From the NCBI RefSeq assembly GCF_002221595.1, contig NZ_NHMP01000008.1:43172-107171 (forward strand): a DNA stretch of 64,000 bases, given 5' to 3'. Source of the stretch: Turicimonas muris (GTDB taxonomy: Bacteria > Pseudomonadota > Gammaproteobacteria > Burkholderiales > Burkholderiaceae_F). Numbering within the stretch: the first letter of the stretch is position 1; every line of letters starts with the position of its first letter. The notes beneath the pieces were generated by a model. That model was given only the letters and a program-made list of their open reading frames with translations. It did no database searches and had not been told where the DNA came from. Shown piece by piece: positions 16,165-25,012 of the stretch. Position numbers and translations under genes: made by a program.

Positions 16165-17640
16165 ATGCTTGGATTTCAAATGACTCGGCCACAAGACAAC
16201 TTAGAGGCCAAAGACTCCCGAGTTAAAGTCGGAACCACCGCAGACTGGCTCTATCGAATCAATCAGGCTTCCGTGGTGAGCAACCTCGAAGAAGGTCTTC
16301 TCAGCCCTGAATTAGCGCAAGCTCTGGCAACAGCTCTCTTTTCCATGCAGAAAGATGAGCATGAGGGTAAGATTGCCCCGGCCCAAACCTATATTGCCTT
16401 TGAACCGGAAATGCTCAATCGGGCCGGCATGAACGCATCGGTTATTCATATCGGCCGATCCAGTCAAGATATTCTTGCCACGGTAAATGCAGGTCTGAAC
16501 AAAGAAAGGATCATCAAAATATTGGATGGCATCCACCTTGTAGTTTCTGCTCTTTACGATCTTGCTAAAAGAGAAGAAGATACCGTAGTTCCTGCTTACA
16601 CAAACGGCGTCCAGGCCCTGCCAAACCGCTATGCACATTACATTCTCGCCTTCTGCAGTGCCTTCTTGCGTGAGGCAGAAAGACTGGAGCAGTGTCTCTC
16701 TCGGTACAACATATGTCCTATGGGATCAGGGGTCCTGAACGGTTCAGGCTGGCCTTTGAACCGAGACCGCATGGCTGAACTCTTAGGATTTGACTCTCCC
16801 GCTGTCAACGCATTCGATGCCGGACAGATTGCAGGAAACACGCTGCCTTTGGAATTGTCTCAATGCACCGCTTCATTGATGGCACTCGTCAACTCTTTCC
16901 TAGCGGATTTTTCCGTTCAATACAGTCAAGCTTCGCCGTGGGTACTGCTTTGCTTAAACGGCAGCACATATATCTCCAGCGCAATGCCGCAGAAACGCAA
17001 TCCGGGCTACGTCAACGATTGCCGTCGTGACGCCGCAGTTGTTACAGCGCAGACTCAAAGCTGGCTCTTGAGAGCACAGAATCTTTCAACCGGAATGCCG
17101 GATATGCGCGACGATTTACTAATTGCAGAGCTATGCAGAGACGCATTCCAAGTCCTGCGAACTTTTTCCACTATAGTTTCCGGGATCCGAATCAACAAAG
17201 AAAGAGCTCTGAACGAAATAAATTCGGACTGGTCCTGTACTCAAGAGATTGCCGATCAACTCACTAAAAACGGAATGGACTTCAGAACCAGCCATGGTTT
17301 TGCAAGCTTCTTTGTTACTTTTGCCAAGAAAGAAGGACTGACTCCTCTTAACGTAAATTTTGAACAGGTTTTAGAGCAATGGGAAGCCTTCTTTGAGCAA
17401 AAGAATCTTAGCCTGAGACCTTTCCCTTTGACAGAATCAGCCTTCTTTTCAGCTATAGATCCCACTCAAATAGTAGAATCTCGCAGAACCTTGGGCGGCC
17501 CTCAAAAGTCTGAAATTCAACGTATGCTAAATAATACGCAGGGACTTATACAAAAACTTGACGAACTCATTGAAGGTTTCTTAACCAGTCAGGCTCAGAC
17601 CTGGAGAGAACTAAACAATCGTATGGAAGATCTCTGCTAA
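16165..17640 (+). CDS. Argininosuccinate-lyase-fold lyase, divergent, substrate unknown
   Basis: A 491-aa member of the fumarase/aspartase/argininosuccinate lyase superfamily, whose members eliminate an amine or alcohol, usually releasing fumarate. Visible motifs: GRSSQD at 97-102 (GRSRND in true ASL), PMGSGVLNG near 185-193 and the superfamily signature SSAMPQKRNP at 271-280 with the catalytic serine loop. The usual THLQ motif is replaced by TNGVQ at 146-150, so the catalytic His is missing. Canonical arginine synthesis is therefore unlikely. The start at 16165 has GAGG ten bases upstream; ATG 16180 is an alternative. It lies 14 bases before the MFS gene. I infer cleavage of an N-substituted aspartate-like adduct to fumarate. 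Confidence 0.8.
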   Translation: MLGFQMTRPQDNLEAKDSRVKVGTTADWLYRINQASVVSNLEEGLLSPELAQALATALFSMQKDEHEGKIAPAQTYIAFEPEMLNRAGMNASVIHIGRSSQDILATVNAGLNKERIIKILDGIHLVVSALYDLAKREEDTVVPAYTNGVQALPNRYAHYILAFCSAFLREAERLEQCLSRYNICPMGSGVLNGSGWPLNRDRMAELLGFDSPAVNAFDAGQIAGNTLPLELSQCTASLMALVNSFLADFSVQYSQASPWVLLCLNGSTYISSAMPQKRNPGYVNDCRRDAAVVTAQTQSWLLRAQNLSTGMPDMRDDLLIAELCRDAFQVLRTFSTIVSGIRINKERALNEINSDWSCTQEIADQLTKNGMDFRTSHGFASFFVTFAKKEGLTPLNVNFEQVLEQWEAFFEQKNLSLRPFPLTESAFFSAIDPTQIVESRRTLGGPQKSEIQRMLNNTQGLIQKLDELIEGFLTSQAQTWRELNNRMEDLC

Positions 17641-17654
17641 GAAGGAAGAATAAA

Positions 17655-18881
17655 ATGAAAAACTTCACTCATAAACGTTGGACTTTATTGGCCATCGCCT
17701 GTTTGATTAATCTTTGCACCGGCTCGGTTTATGCGTGGAGCGTCTTTGCCGGCCCGAAAGCTCAGCAACTTTCAGAGTTGACTGGCTCTCTCATAACCGC
17801 CGGAGATCTGGCAATAGCCTTTAGCGTTTGCAACGGTCTTGCGCCAATCCCGATGATATTGGGCGGTTATTTTGTGGATCGTCTGGGACCAAAAGCCGTG
17901 ATTGTTGTAGGAGGTCTTTTCATCGGAGCCGGGATGTTTTTTTCCGGAGCATCCGGGACTTTCCTTTCCTTCCTTATTTCATATGGATTAATTTTTGGTT
18001 TGGGACTTGGCTTCACTTATGGCGCTGCCGTTAACAACACCATTAAATTCTTTCCGGACCATCGCGGTCTTGCGGGCGGTTTAACTACCGGCTTCTACGG
18101 TCTATGTTCCGTGATTGTGCCGCCTATCGGCCAGTACCTTATCGCTACAAACGGAATTTCGTTTGCATTTGAATCTCTGGGAATTGTTTTCGGGACAGTA
18201 ATTGTCTTAGGCGGATTATTGAGCATTAAATGTCCGCCCGACTTCGTTCCGCAAGGTTGGACAAAACCAACCAACAACTTCGCATCCTTAGACGTAGATA
18301 CTCTCTCCATGCTCAAAAGGCCTAGGTTTTGGCTGATGTTTGCATTCCTTCTTTGTTGCGGCGTCAGCGGAATGATGATTCTTTCTCATGCCGCAGTAAT
18401 TGCCCGCACTCAAATCGGCTATTCCGCAGCTGCAGCCGCCGGTGCTGTTGCTTTCATCGCTTTGGTCAATACATTTGCCCGACTTGTCACAGGCGTACTT
18501 TCCGATAAATTCGGTCAGCTGCCAACCTTAATTGGGGCTGCCATCGGGGCAGCAGCCGGTTTATCGTTGTTAGTCTTTGCAGATGCAGACCATCTATTCC
18601 TCTTCTACGCCGCTTTCGCCTGCATTGGGTTTGCGTTCGGTTCTCTCATGGGAATATATCCGGGATTTACCGCCGCAGTTTTTGGAACAAAACACAACAG
18701 CACTAACTACGGCTTAATGTTCTACGGCTTTTCACTCGCCGGCATTATTGGCCCGTGGCTAATAAAAGTGCTCGCCATTGACGGGTCTTATTCCTATGTC
18801 TACCTATGCGGCTGTGCACTAACTTGTTTAGGAGTCTTTATAGGATTTGTTCTGTTGAAAATTAATAAAGAGAAAGTTTGA
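17655..18881 (+). CDS. MFS transporter, oxalate/formate antiporter (OxlT)-like
   Basis: A 408-aa major-facilitator carrier with 12 predicted helices. The N-terminus RWTLLAIACLINLCTGSVYAWSVF and the loop DRLGPK between helices 2 and 3 are typical of the OxlT-like subfamily, which moves small carboxylates. The second half contains LSDKFGQLPTL, the matching cytoplasmic loop of the C-terminal bundle. It is the last gene of the operon and is followed by a terminator. The likely role is import of the operon's carboxylate substrate, leaving DcuC for product exchange; this division of labour is inference. Confidence 0.88.
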   Translation: MKNFTHKRWTLLAIACLINLCTGSVYAWSVFAGPKAQQLSELTGSLITAGDLAIAFSVCNGLAPIPMILGGYFVDRLGPKAVIVVGGLFIGAGMFFSGASGTFLSFLISYGLIFGLGLGFTYGAAVNNTIKFFPDHRGLAGGLTTGFYGLCSVIVPPIGQYLIATNGISFAFESLGIVFGTVIVLGGLLSIKCPPDFVPQGWTKPTNNFASLDVDTLSMLKRPRFWLMFAFLLCCGVSGMMILSHAAVIARTQIGYSAAAAAGAVAFIALVNTFARLVTGVLSDKFGQLPTLIGAAIGAAAGLSLLVFADADHLFLFYAAFACIGFAFGSLMGIYPGFTAAVFGTKHNSTNYGLMFYGFSLAGIIGPWLIKVLAIDGSYSYVYLCGCALTCLGVFIGFVLLKINKEKV

Positions 18882-18917
18882 TTGCGGTGGTAAGCAAACA
18901 GCGTTAAGTGGTAATTG

Positions 18918-18944
18918 GGAGGAGGCAAATTCCTCCTTCTTTTC
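18918..18944 (+). terminator. Terminator after the MFS gene (end of catabolic operon)
   Basis: GGAGG (18921-18925) pairs with CCTCC (18932-18936) around a CAAATT loop, and the stem extends outward by three pairs including one G-U. TTCTTTTC follows. It lies about 40 bases after the MFS stop, between convergent genes. Confidence 0.65.
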
Positions 18945-18989
18945 TATCTGCTCTTTATCGAGAGGCAGCTCGTTTTTGCCTGACCGAAA

Positions 18990-19613
18990 TCAAACGGAAA
19001 ACACCAAACTGACGGCTAATCCCATGAAAATCACTGCACCTGTACGATTAATAATCTGTTGTACACGCGCAGACGAAATCTTTTCTCTGACGAATTCCGC
19101 AAAACACGCAATTGCACCGAACACAATTACCGTGGCAACGATAAAAGTTAATCCCATCATCAAAATCTGAACCTCGGTGTTCTCTCCGGGGAGCAAAAAT
19201 TGGGGGAAGAAGGCCAAGAAAAAGATGATGACCTTGGGATTAGTCAGGTTCATGATGAAACCGCGGGACCACCATTTACTGAAAGACATCGCCTCTTTAA
19301 CTTCGCCTTTTTCTTCGGCCATTGGAGTCGACGGAGCTTTCCAAGCCATGACAGCCAAATAGGCCAAATAAAGAGCTCCTGTTGCCTTTAAACAGAAGAA
19401 AGCGGTCTCAGAAGCACGAATAAGAGCCGAGACTCCCACAGCCACTAACAAAGTATGAACCAGGAGTCCGGTACATAATCCCGAAACAATCTTCAGCCCT
19501 GCGGATCTGCCGTAAATGACCGACTGCATCAAGACAAAAATATTGTCCGGCCCCGGAGCAAGACTTAATATGAAACTTGCTCCGGCAAAACTCAGCCAAG
19601 TTTGGAAATCCAT
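18990..19613 (-). CDS. LysE-family amino-acid exporter
   Basis: A 207-aa inner-membrane exporter of the LysE/RhtB family with six hydrophobic segments. The N-terminal signature FILSLAPGPDNIFVLMQS (conserved GPD) and the central FIMNLTNPKVIIFFLAFFPQF are characteristic. It lies 6 bases after the purL stop on the same strand, so it may be read through from purL, and it is convergent with the catabolic operon. Exported substrate (Lys, Thr, homoserine or other) cannot be told from sequence. Confidence 0.9.
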   Translation of the reverse strand: MDFQTWLSFAGASFILSLAPGPDNIFVLMQSVIYGRSAGLKIVSGLCTGLLVHTLLVAVGVSALIRASETAFFCLKATGALYLAYLAVMAWKAPSTPMAEEKGEVKEAMSFSKWWSRGFIMNLTNPKVIIFFLAFFPQFLLPGENTEVQILMMGLTFIVATVIVFGAIACFAEFVREKISSARVQQIINRTGAVIFMGLAVSLVFSV

Positions 19614-19619
19614 TTAGGA

Positions 19620-22600
19620 CTAGCCTAACCAAACCCTTGCGTTTTGGAAGATGCGTGCCCATGGAGAGACATCACGCAGAAGCGGAGATCTCCAAGACAG
19701 CTGAACAGATCGCCAGCTTCTTTCCGGATGAGGCATGATGATTGTCGCACGGCCGTCCGTAGTTGTGAAAGAAGTCCTTCCAAGTCTTGAACCGTTTGGA
19801 TTCAGCGGATAAATCTCGGTTGGATTTTGTGTTTCGTCCACATAGCAGGCTACCGGAATTGCAAGTTCTTCATCTGCTGGATTTGCCCAGAATGCTCGAC
19901 CTTCCCCATGTGCATTAACCACAGGGAGAACTGCACCGGCCATTCCGGTAAAGAGAATAGACGGGGACGGCAAAATCTTGACGTTGACTAAACGAGCTTC
20001 AAACTGTTCAGAAAGGTTTCTCTCGAAAGACGGCCAGTGTTGTGCACCCGGAATCAAAGATTTCAATTGAGAAATCATCTGGCAGCCGTTGCAGACGCCC
20101 AAGGTAAAGGTATTGCCGTTTTCAAAGAACTTCACAAACTGCTCTTTAAGACGTTCGTTGAACAGAATTGTCTTAGCCCAACCGCCGCCGGCGCCTAAAA
20201 CGTCACCGTAGGAGAATCCGCCGCAAGCTGCCAAACCATTAAATGACAGCAAATCAGTTCTGCCTTCCAAGAGGTCTGTCATGTGAACGTCAACGGCGTC
20301 AAAGCCGGCTTGCATAAAGGCGCTGGCCATTTCATTCTGACTGTTGACGCCCTGCTCTCTCAAAATTGCAACCCTCGGTCTTTCTCCGGAATTAATAAAC
20401 GGAGCGGCAATGTTTTCTTCGGGATCGAAACCTGTGGCCAAAACCAGTCCGCATTTCTTAGAGTCAATCAATGCGTATTCGCTGTCTGCACAAGCAGGAT
20501 TGTCTCTTTGGCGAGCGACTTGCCAAGAGACTTCACTCCACAGTTTTTCTAAGGAGCTGCGTCCTTCTGAGAATACGCAGTCGCCTCTCAAATAGATGGA
20601 GAATTCTTCTTCACGAAGAATATTGCCGAGATAAACCAGGCAGTGGCCAAGTCCTGCATTGTCAAAAGCGCTCTTAACTTCATGAGCACGGCCTCTGGAA
20701 ACTTGAATGACGGCACCGAGTTCTTCATTGAAGAGGGCTTCATTTAAGTTCCTGCCGTTAGCAATCAACCCGTCAGCTACAAGTTCTACACCCATACGGC
20801 TGGCGAACATCATTTCACAGAGAGTAGCAGCTAATCCGCCGTCGCTTCTGTCGTGGTAGGCCAAAATAACGCCTTTAGATGCAAGCTCTCTAATCACTTT
20901 CAAGAACTTGCTCAAGTCGGCTGCGTTGTCGACGTCAGGAGTCTCAGAGTCAAACTGCTGAGTAACCTGGGAATAAATGGAGCCGCCCATACGGTCTTTA
21001 CCTTGACCAAGATCAATTAAAAGCAATGAACTGTCAAGAACCTTATCGGCAAACTGCGGAGTCATAGTATTGCGGATGTCTTTAACCGGAGCGGCCGCAG
21101 ATACAATCAATGAAACCGGAGAAGTGACGCTCTTGTCCTTTCCTTCGGCATCTTTCCAAGACGTCTTCATAGAAAGGGAGTCTTTGCCGACAGGGATGCT
21201 GACTCCTAACTCTTGGGAGAATGTGCTGGCGGCTTCTACACCGGCAAACAAGGAAGCATCCTGTCCCGGTTGTCCGCAAGCACCCATCCAGTTGGCAGAT
21301 AAAATAATTCTGTCTAAATCAATATCTGCACTAACTAAGTTTGTTAATGCTTCGCCAATTGCCATACGGCTGGCCGCGGCAGCATTGGAAATGGCTAACG
21401 GAGTCTTTTCTCCCATTGCCATCGCTTCACCCTTGTAAGTGTGGAAGCCGAGGGCTGTAACGGCAGCATCGGCTACCGGAACCTGCCATGGACCGACCAT
21501 CTGGTCCCTGCAAGTCAATCCGCCGACAGCTCGATCACCGATGGTAATTAAGAATTTCTTGCTGGCAACGGTCGGATGACGAAGAATATCGTGGATGACC
21601 TCCTTAAGATCAACATCCAAGTTGCTCTTCATCTTCAAAGGGGCTTCGGACTCGACGTTTCTATGCATTCTAGGAGTCTTACCGAGAAGAACGCTCATTG
21701 GCATGTCAACGGCTTCTTCTCCTTCCTTGATGGAATCAACCACTAAGTTGTCGTCGGCACTAATCTGTCCGAGGATCGCATACGGACACCTTTCGCGTTT
21801 GCAGTAATCTTCAAATTGCTCCAGTTTGCCCGGATCGATTGCCAAGGCATATCTTTCTTGTGACTCGTTGCACCAAATCTCCAACGGGCTCATTCCAGAT
21901 TCTTCAACCGGAACCTTCTTTAAATCAAGATGGGCGCCCCTACCCGAAAGGTCTGCCAATTCCGGCATAGCGTTAGAAAGACCGCCTGCACCGATATCGT
22001 GAATAGCCAAAATGGGATTGTTTTCACCGGCTTCCCAGCATCTATCGATAACTTCCTGGGCTCTTCTTTCCATTTCCGGATTGCCGCGCTGAACGCTGGC
22101 AAAATCCAACGATTCGGAGTTAGAGCCGGAGGCCATAGAGGAAGCTGCGCCTCCCCCAATACCAATACGCATTCCGGGTCCGCCGAGAACAACTAAGTAT
22201 GTCCCGGTGGGTAAATCTAATTTATGAGTCTGGCCTTCCTTGATATTACCGATACCGCCGGCCAACATAATCGGCTTGTGGTAACCGTAGCGTCTTCCGC
22301 CGACGTTCGCCTGGAATGCACGGAAATAACCGAGAACATTCGGGCGTCCGAATTCATTATTGAAAGCGGCGCCTCCTAAAGGACCGTCAGTCATAATTTC
22401 CAGGGAAGAGGCAATACGGCTTGGGGAACCATAGAGTTCTTCCGTTTCCGGCCCATCAACAGCAACGTCTTTATCGGTTTCCCATTTCTGTCCGTAGCCC
22501 GGAAGATTCAATGCGGAAACGGTGAAACCGGTCAAACCTGCTTTCGGACGTGCACCGCGGCCGGTGGCTCCTTCGTCACGAATCTCGCCGCCGGAACCGG

Positions 22601-23564
22601 TAGAGGCTCCAGGGAACGGCGAAATAGCAGTCGGATGGTTATGAGTTTCGACCTTAAAAACGGTGTGAGTAGGTTCACTCTCATAAGAATATTCTCGGCC
22701 GCCTAAAGCAGATTCATTCCCTCTCGGATACAAACGATCCACTTCACTGCCTTCAAATACGGCTGCATTATCGGAGTAAGCAACAATCGTGCCTTCCGGA
22801 TGGGCATTATGAGTTTCGCGAATCATGCCGAACAAAGTTTTATCTTTGTCCTTGCCGTCAATTGTCCACTTAGCATTAAAAATCTTATGACGGCAGTGTT
22901 CAGAGTTTGCTTGTGCAAACATCATCAATTCGACATCTGTCGGATTACGTTCCAATTTTGTGAAAGCGTCGACTAAATAATCAATTTCGTCTTCATTCAG
23001 GGCCAAGCCGAACTCGCCATTTGCTCTAACGAGGGCTTCTCTGCCTTCCTTCAGAATATCGACCGTACGCATCGGTTCGCCTTGTGCTTCACCAAAAACG
23101 ACTTCAGCAGAAACATCCGGATCAACAACGCTTTCTGTCATCTTGTCATGAATGACGGAAGCAATTTGCTCTTTTTCCTTGTCTGTCAAAAGACGTGGTT
23201 CTTTAAAAGTCAGCTCGTATAAAGTGCCTCTTTCTACTCTCAGAACCTGATTCAAGCCGCAATTATGAATAATGTCAGTAGCTTTGGAGGCCCAAGGAGA
23301 AACAGTTCCTAAACGAGGAACAACCAAGAATTTGTTAGGGGTATGAGTAACCAAGCACTCTTCACCGTAATTGAGGATGTCTTTCAGACGTGTCATGTCA
23401 AGGACAGAAAGTTCGTCTGCAGTATGGACAAAGTGAATGTACCGGCTATTGAGTGTTGCCACTCCCGGAACAAATTGACGAATTTTCTTTAAGAGCCTTT
23501 CAGTACGGAAGTCTGATAAAGCTCGTGAAGCGTCTAAACGGAACATAGTTGATGAAGCAGTCAT
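19620..23564 (-). CDS. purL: Phosphoribosylformylglycinamidine synthase
   Basis: The large single-chain FGAM synthase of purine synthesis, converting FGAR, glutamine and ATP to FGAM. It has 1314 aa, matching the long proteobacterial PurL. An N-terminal PurS-like domain (about 1-150) is followed by the linker with [10 protein letters not shown], two AIRS-type ATP domains ([20 protein letters not shown] near 305) and a C-terminal glutamine amidotransferase with the nucleophile in GVCNGCQM, plus MPHPERSWR at the end. The start at ATG 23564 follows GGAAG with short spacing. No other pur gene is near. No riboswitch or PUR box was seen in the short upstream gap. Confidence 0.98.
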   Translation of the reverse strand: MTASSTMFRLDASRALSDFRTERLLKKIRQFVPGVATLNSRYIHFVHTADELSVLDMTRLKDILNYGEECLVTHTPNKFLVVPRLGTVSPWASKATDIIHNCGLNQVLRVERGTLYELTFKEPRLLTDKEKEQIASVIHDKMTESVVDPDVSAEVVFGEAQGEPMRTVDILKEGREALVRANGEFGLALNEDEIDYLVDAFTKLERNPTDVELMMFAQANSEHCRHKIFNAKWTIDGKDKDKTLFGMIRETHNAHPEGTIVAYSDNAAVFEGSEVDRLYPRGNESALGGREYSYESEPTHTVFKVETHNHPTAISPFPGASTGSGGEIRDEGATGRGARPKAGLTGFTVSALNLPGYGQKWETDKDVAVDGPETEELYGSPSRIASSLEIMTDGPLGGAAFNNEFGRPNVLGYFRAFQANVGGRRYGYHKPIMLAGGIGNIKEGQTHKLDLPTGTYLVVLGGPGMRIGIGGGAASSMASGSNSESLDFASVQRGNPEMERRAQEVIDRCWEAGENNPILAIHDIGAGGLSNAMPELADLSGRGAHLDLKKVPVEESGMSPLEIWCNESQERYALAIDPGKLEQFEDYCKRERCPYAILGQISADDNLVVDSIKEGEEAVDMPMSVLLGKTPRMHRNVESEAPLKMKSNLDVDLKEVIHDILRHPTVASKKFLITIGDRAVGGLTCRDQMVGPWQVPVADAAVTALGFHTYKGEAMAMGEKTPLAISNAAAASRMAIGEALTNLVSADIDLDRIILSANWMGACGQPGQDASLFAGVEAASTFSQELGVSIPVGKDSLSMKTSWKDAEGKDKSVTSPVSLIVSAAAPVKDIRNTMTPQFADKVLDSSLLLIDLGQGKDRMGGSIYSQVTQQFDSETPDVDNAADLSKFLKVIRELASKGVILAYHDRSDGGLAATLCEMMFASRMGVELVADGLIANGRNLNEALFNEELGAVIQVSRGRAHEVKSAFDNAGLGHCLVYLGNILREEEFSIYLRGDCVFSEGRSSLEKLWSEVSWQVARQRDNPACADSEYALIDSKKCGLVLATGFDPEENIAAPFINSGERPRVAILREQGVNSQNEMASAFMQAGFDAVDVHMTDLLEGRTDLLSFNGLAACGGFSYGDVLGAGGGWAKTILFNERLKEQFVKFFENGNTFTLGVCNGCQMISQLKSLIPGAQHWPSFERNLSEQFEARLVNVKILPSPSILFTGMAGAVLPVVNAHGEGRAFWANPADEELAIPVACYVDETQNPTEIYPLNPNGSRLGRTSFTTTDGRATIIMPHPERSWRSVQLSWRSPLLRDVSPWARIFQNARVWLG

Positions 23565-23690
23565 TTCTTCCGCCGTGTCAGCTTGTGAATCTGCGGCGGC
23601 CTCCTTTGGATCAAAAATAGTATGTTTTGAAGGTAGTAACTAACCAAGTTTCGACATTATAAGTTGTCAAACCAGCTTACAAAGACGACT

Positions 23691-23712
23691 CAACCTTCCT
23701 TACGGAAGGTTG
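23691..23712 (-). terminator. Hairpin after the glycerate kinase gene
   Basis: CAACCTTCC (23691-23699) and GGAAGGTTG (23704-23712) form a perfect 9-bp stem with a TTAC loop, beginning 11 bases past the stop codon of the minus-strand kinase gene. The minus-strand tail is AGTCGTCTTTG, only weakly T-rich. It is probably the terminator that separates the uvrA-kinase unit from purL. Confidence 0.55.
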
Positions 23713-23722
23713 GTGGTAATTC

Positions 23723-25012
23723 TTAGGGGATCAGGATCGCACGATAATCATTGATATTTGTTCGAGTCGGACCGGTATCCAGAGAATCTCCCAGCAATCG
23801 GAAGAATTCGTGTGCATTATGTTCTTTCAAAAATACTTCCGGGTCCAGGTTCATCTCTTTAGCCCTCTTCATAGTGTCGGGCCTGAGCATTGCGCCGGCA
23901 GATTCACCGTTACCGTCCACACCGTCCGTATCAGCAGCTATCGCGTAAATAGAATCTACTTGAAGCTCTTGGGCTAATGCTAAGAGGAATTCAGAGCAGG
24001 GTCCGCCCTTGCCGATTCTTCCTTTGTCCAAGGTAACGGTACATTCACCGCCTGAAAGAAGGACAACCGGTTTTCTACGAGGCTTGGAGTACTCAAGACG
24101 AACCTTACGAGAAACTTGCAGAGCCACTGATCTGGCTTCGCCCGTAATATCGTCGCCGATAATAACCGGACGCATCCCGTTTTCTTTGAAGAAGGCAGCT
24201 GCAGCTTGAAGACCTTTGAAGGAATTAGCAACGATCTTGTTCTTTACGCTGCGCATTCTCACATCACCGATCTTCGGTGTTTCTTCAATTGCACCGCGAG
24301 CACCGTTGCGCAAATGTTCGAGAATTGCCTTAGGTGTATCTACTCTGGCTTGGCTCAGGTACCACAATGCATCCGCATAAGTGGAGAAGTCTTCTGAACA
24401 GGGACCGGAAGCGATATCGGAAGGATTATCGCCCACAACGTCAGAGATAATTAGAGAAAGAACTTCGGCGCCGCGAGCTCGAGCCGCAAGAGCCAGTCTT
24501 CCGCCTTTAACCTGGGAGACGTGCTTGCGAACGGCATTAATATGATCAATTGATGTTCCGGCGCGAAGAAGATCTTCAGTCACTTTACGGATATCTTCGA
24601 TTGTGACGCCTTCCACCGGAAGAGAGAGAAGAGAAGAGCCGCCACCTGAAATCAAGGCGAGAAGCAAATCGCCTTCTTTCAATTTATCAACCTGCTGCAT
24701 CATCTCTTGAGTTGCCTTCAGGTTGGACTGATCAGGAATGGGGTGAGCTGCCTCCAATACCTTAATCTTCTTGGTCTTTTCACCGTGGCCGTAGCGTGTA
24801 ATTACAACACCGCTTAGATCTTTTTCAGGCCATGTTTCCTCAACGGCAGCCGCCATACTGGCAGCAGCTTTGCCTGCGCCGACAACTACCACGTCCCCTT
24901 CAAAACCAACGGGAACGTGCGGAGGCACGACCTTATGTGGGTCTGCCGCATCAATCGCAGCATAAAATGAATCCATTAACAGCTGCTCGAATTTATCTTT
25001 GCTCTTATTCAA
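23723..25012 (-). CDS. Glycerate 2-kinase (MOFRL/TtuD family)
   Basis: Phosphorylates D-glycerate to 2-phosphoglycerate, linking glycerate to glycolysis. Older annotations call this family hydroxypyruvate reductase TtuD. It has 429 aa. Visible: VVVGAGKAAASMAAAVEE near residue 40, the glycine-rich LALISGGGSSLLSLPVEG near 115 and the MOFRL-domain segment VVLLSGGECTVTLDKGRIGKGGP near 320, followed by AADTDGVDGNGESAGA. Its start overlaps the end of uvrA by 8 bases, an unusual operon partner, probably chance adjacency rather than a functional link. No tartronate semialdehyde reductase or glyoxylate carboligase gene is nearby. Confidence 0.88.
   Translation of the reverse strand: MNKSKDKFEQLLMDSFYAAIDAADPHKVVPPHVPVGFEGDVVVVGAGKAAASMAAAVEETWPEKDLSGVVITRYGHGEKTKKIKVLEAAHPIPDQSNLKATQEMMQQVDKLKEGDLLLALISGGGSSLLSLPVEGVTIEDIRKVTEDLLRAGTSIDHINAVRKHVSQVKGGRLALAARARGAEVLSLIISDVVGDNPSDIASGPCSEDFSTYADALWYLSQARVDTPKAILEHLRNGARGAIEETPKIGDVRMRSVKNKIVANSFKGLQAAAAFFKENGMRPVIIGDDITGEARSVALQVSRKVRLEYSKPRRKPVVLLSGGECTVTLDKGRIGKGGPCSEFLLALAQELQVDSIYAIAADTDGVDGNGESAGAMLRPDTMKRAKEMNLDPEVFLKEHNAHEFFRLLGDSLDTGPTRTNINDYRAILIP

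Noticed and set aside
16165..17640. Calling the lyase argH
   Set aside because: Key THLQ motif is altered and the context is catabolic, with a porin and transporters.
23565..23722. Purine riboswitch upstream of purL
   Set aside because: The gap contains only a simple hairpin belonging to the preceding gene; no conserved three-way junction could be seen.
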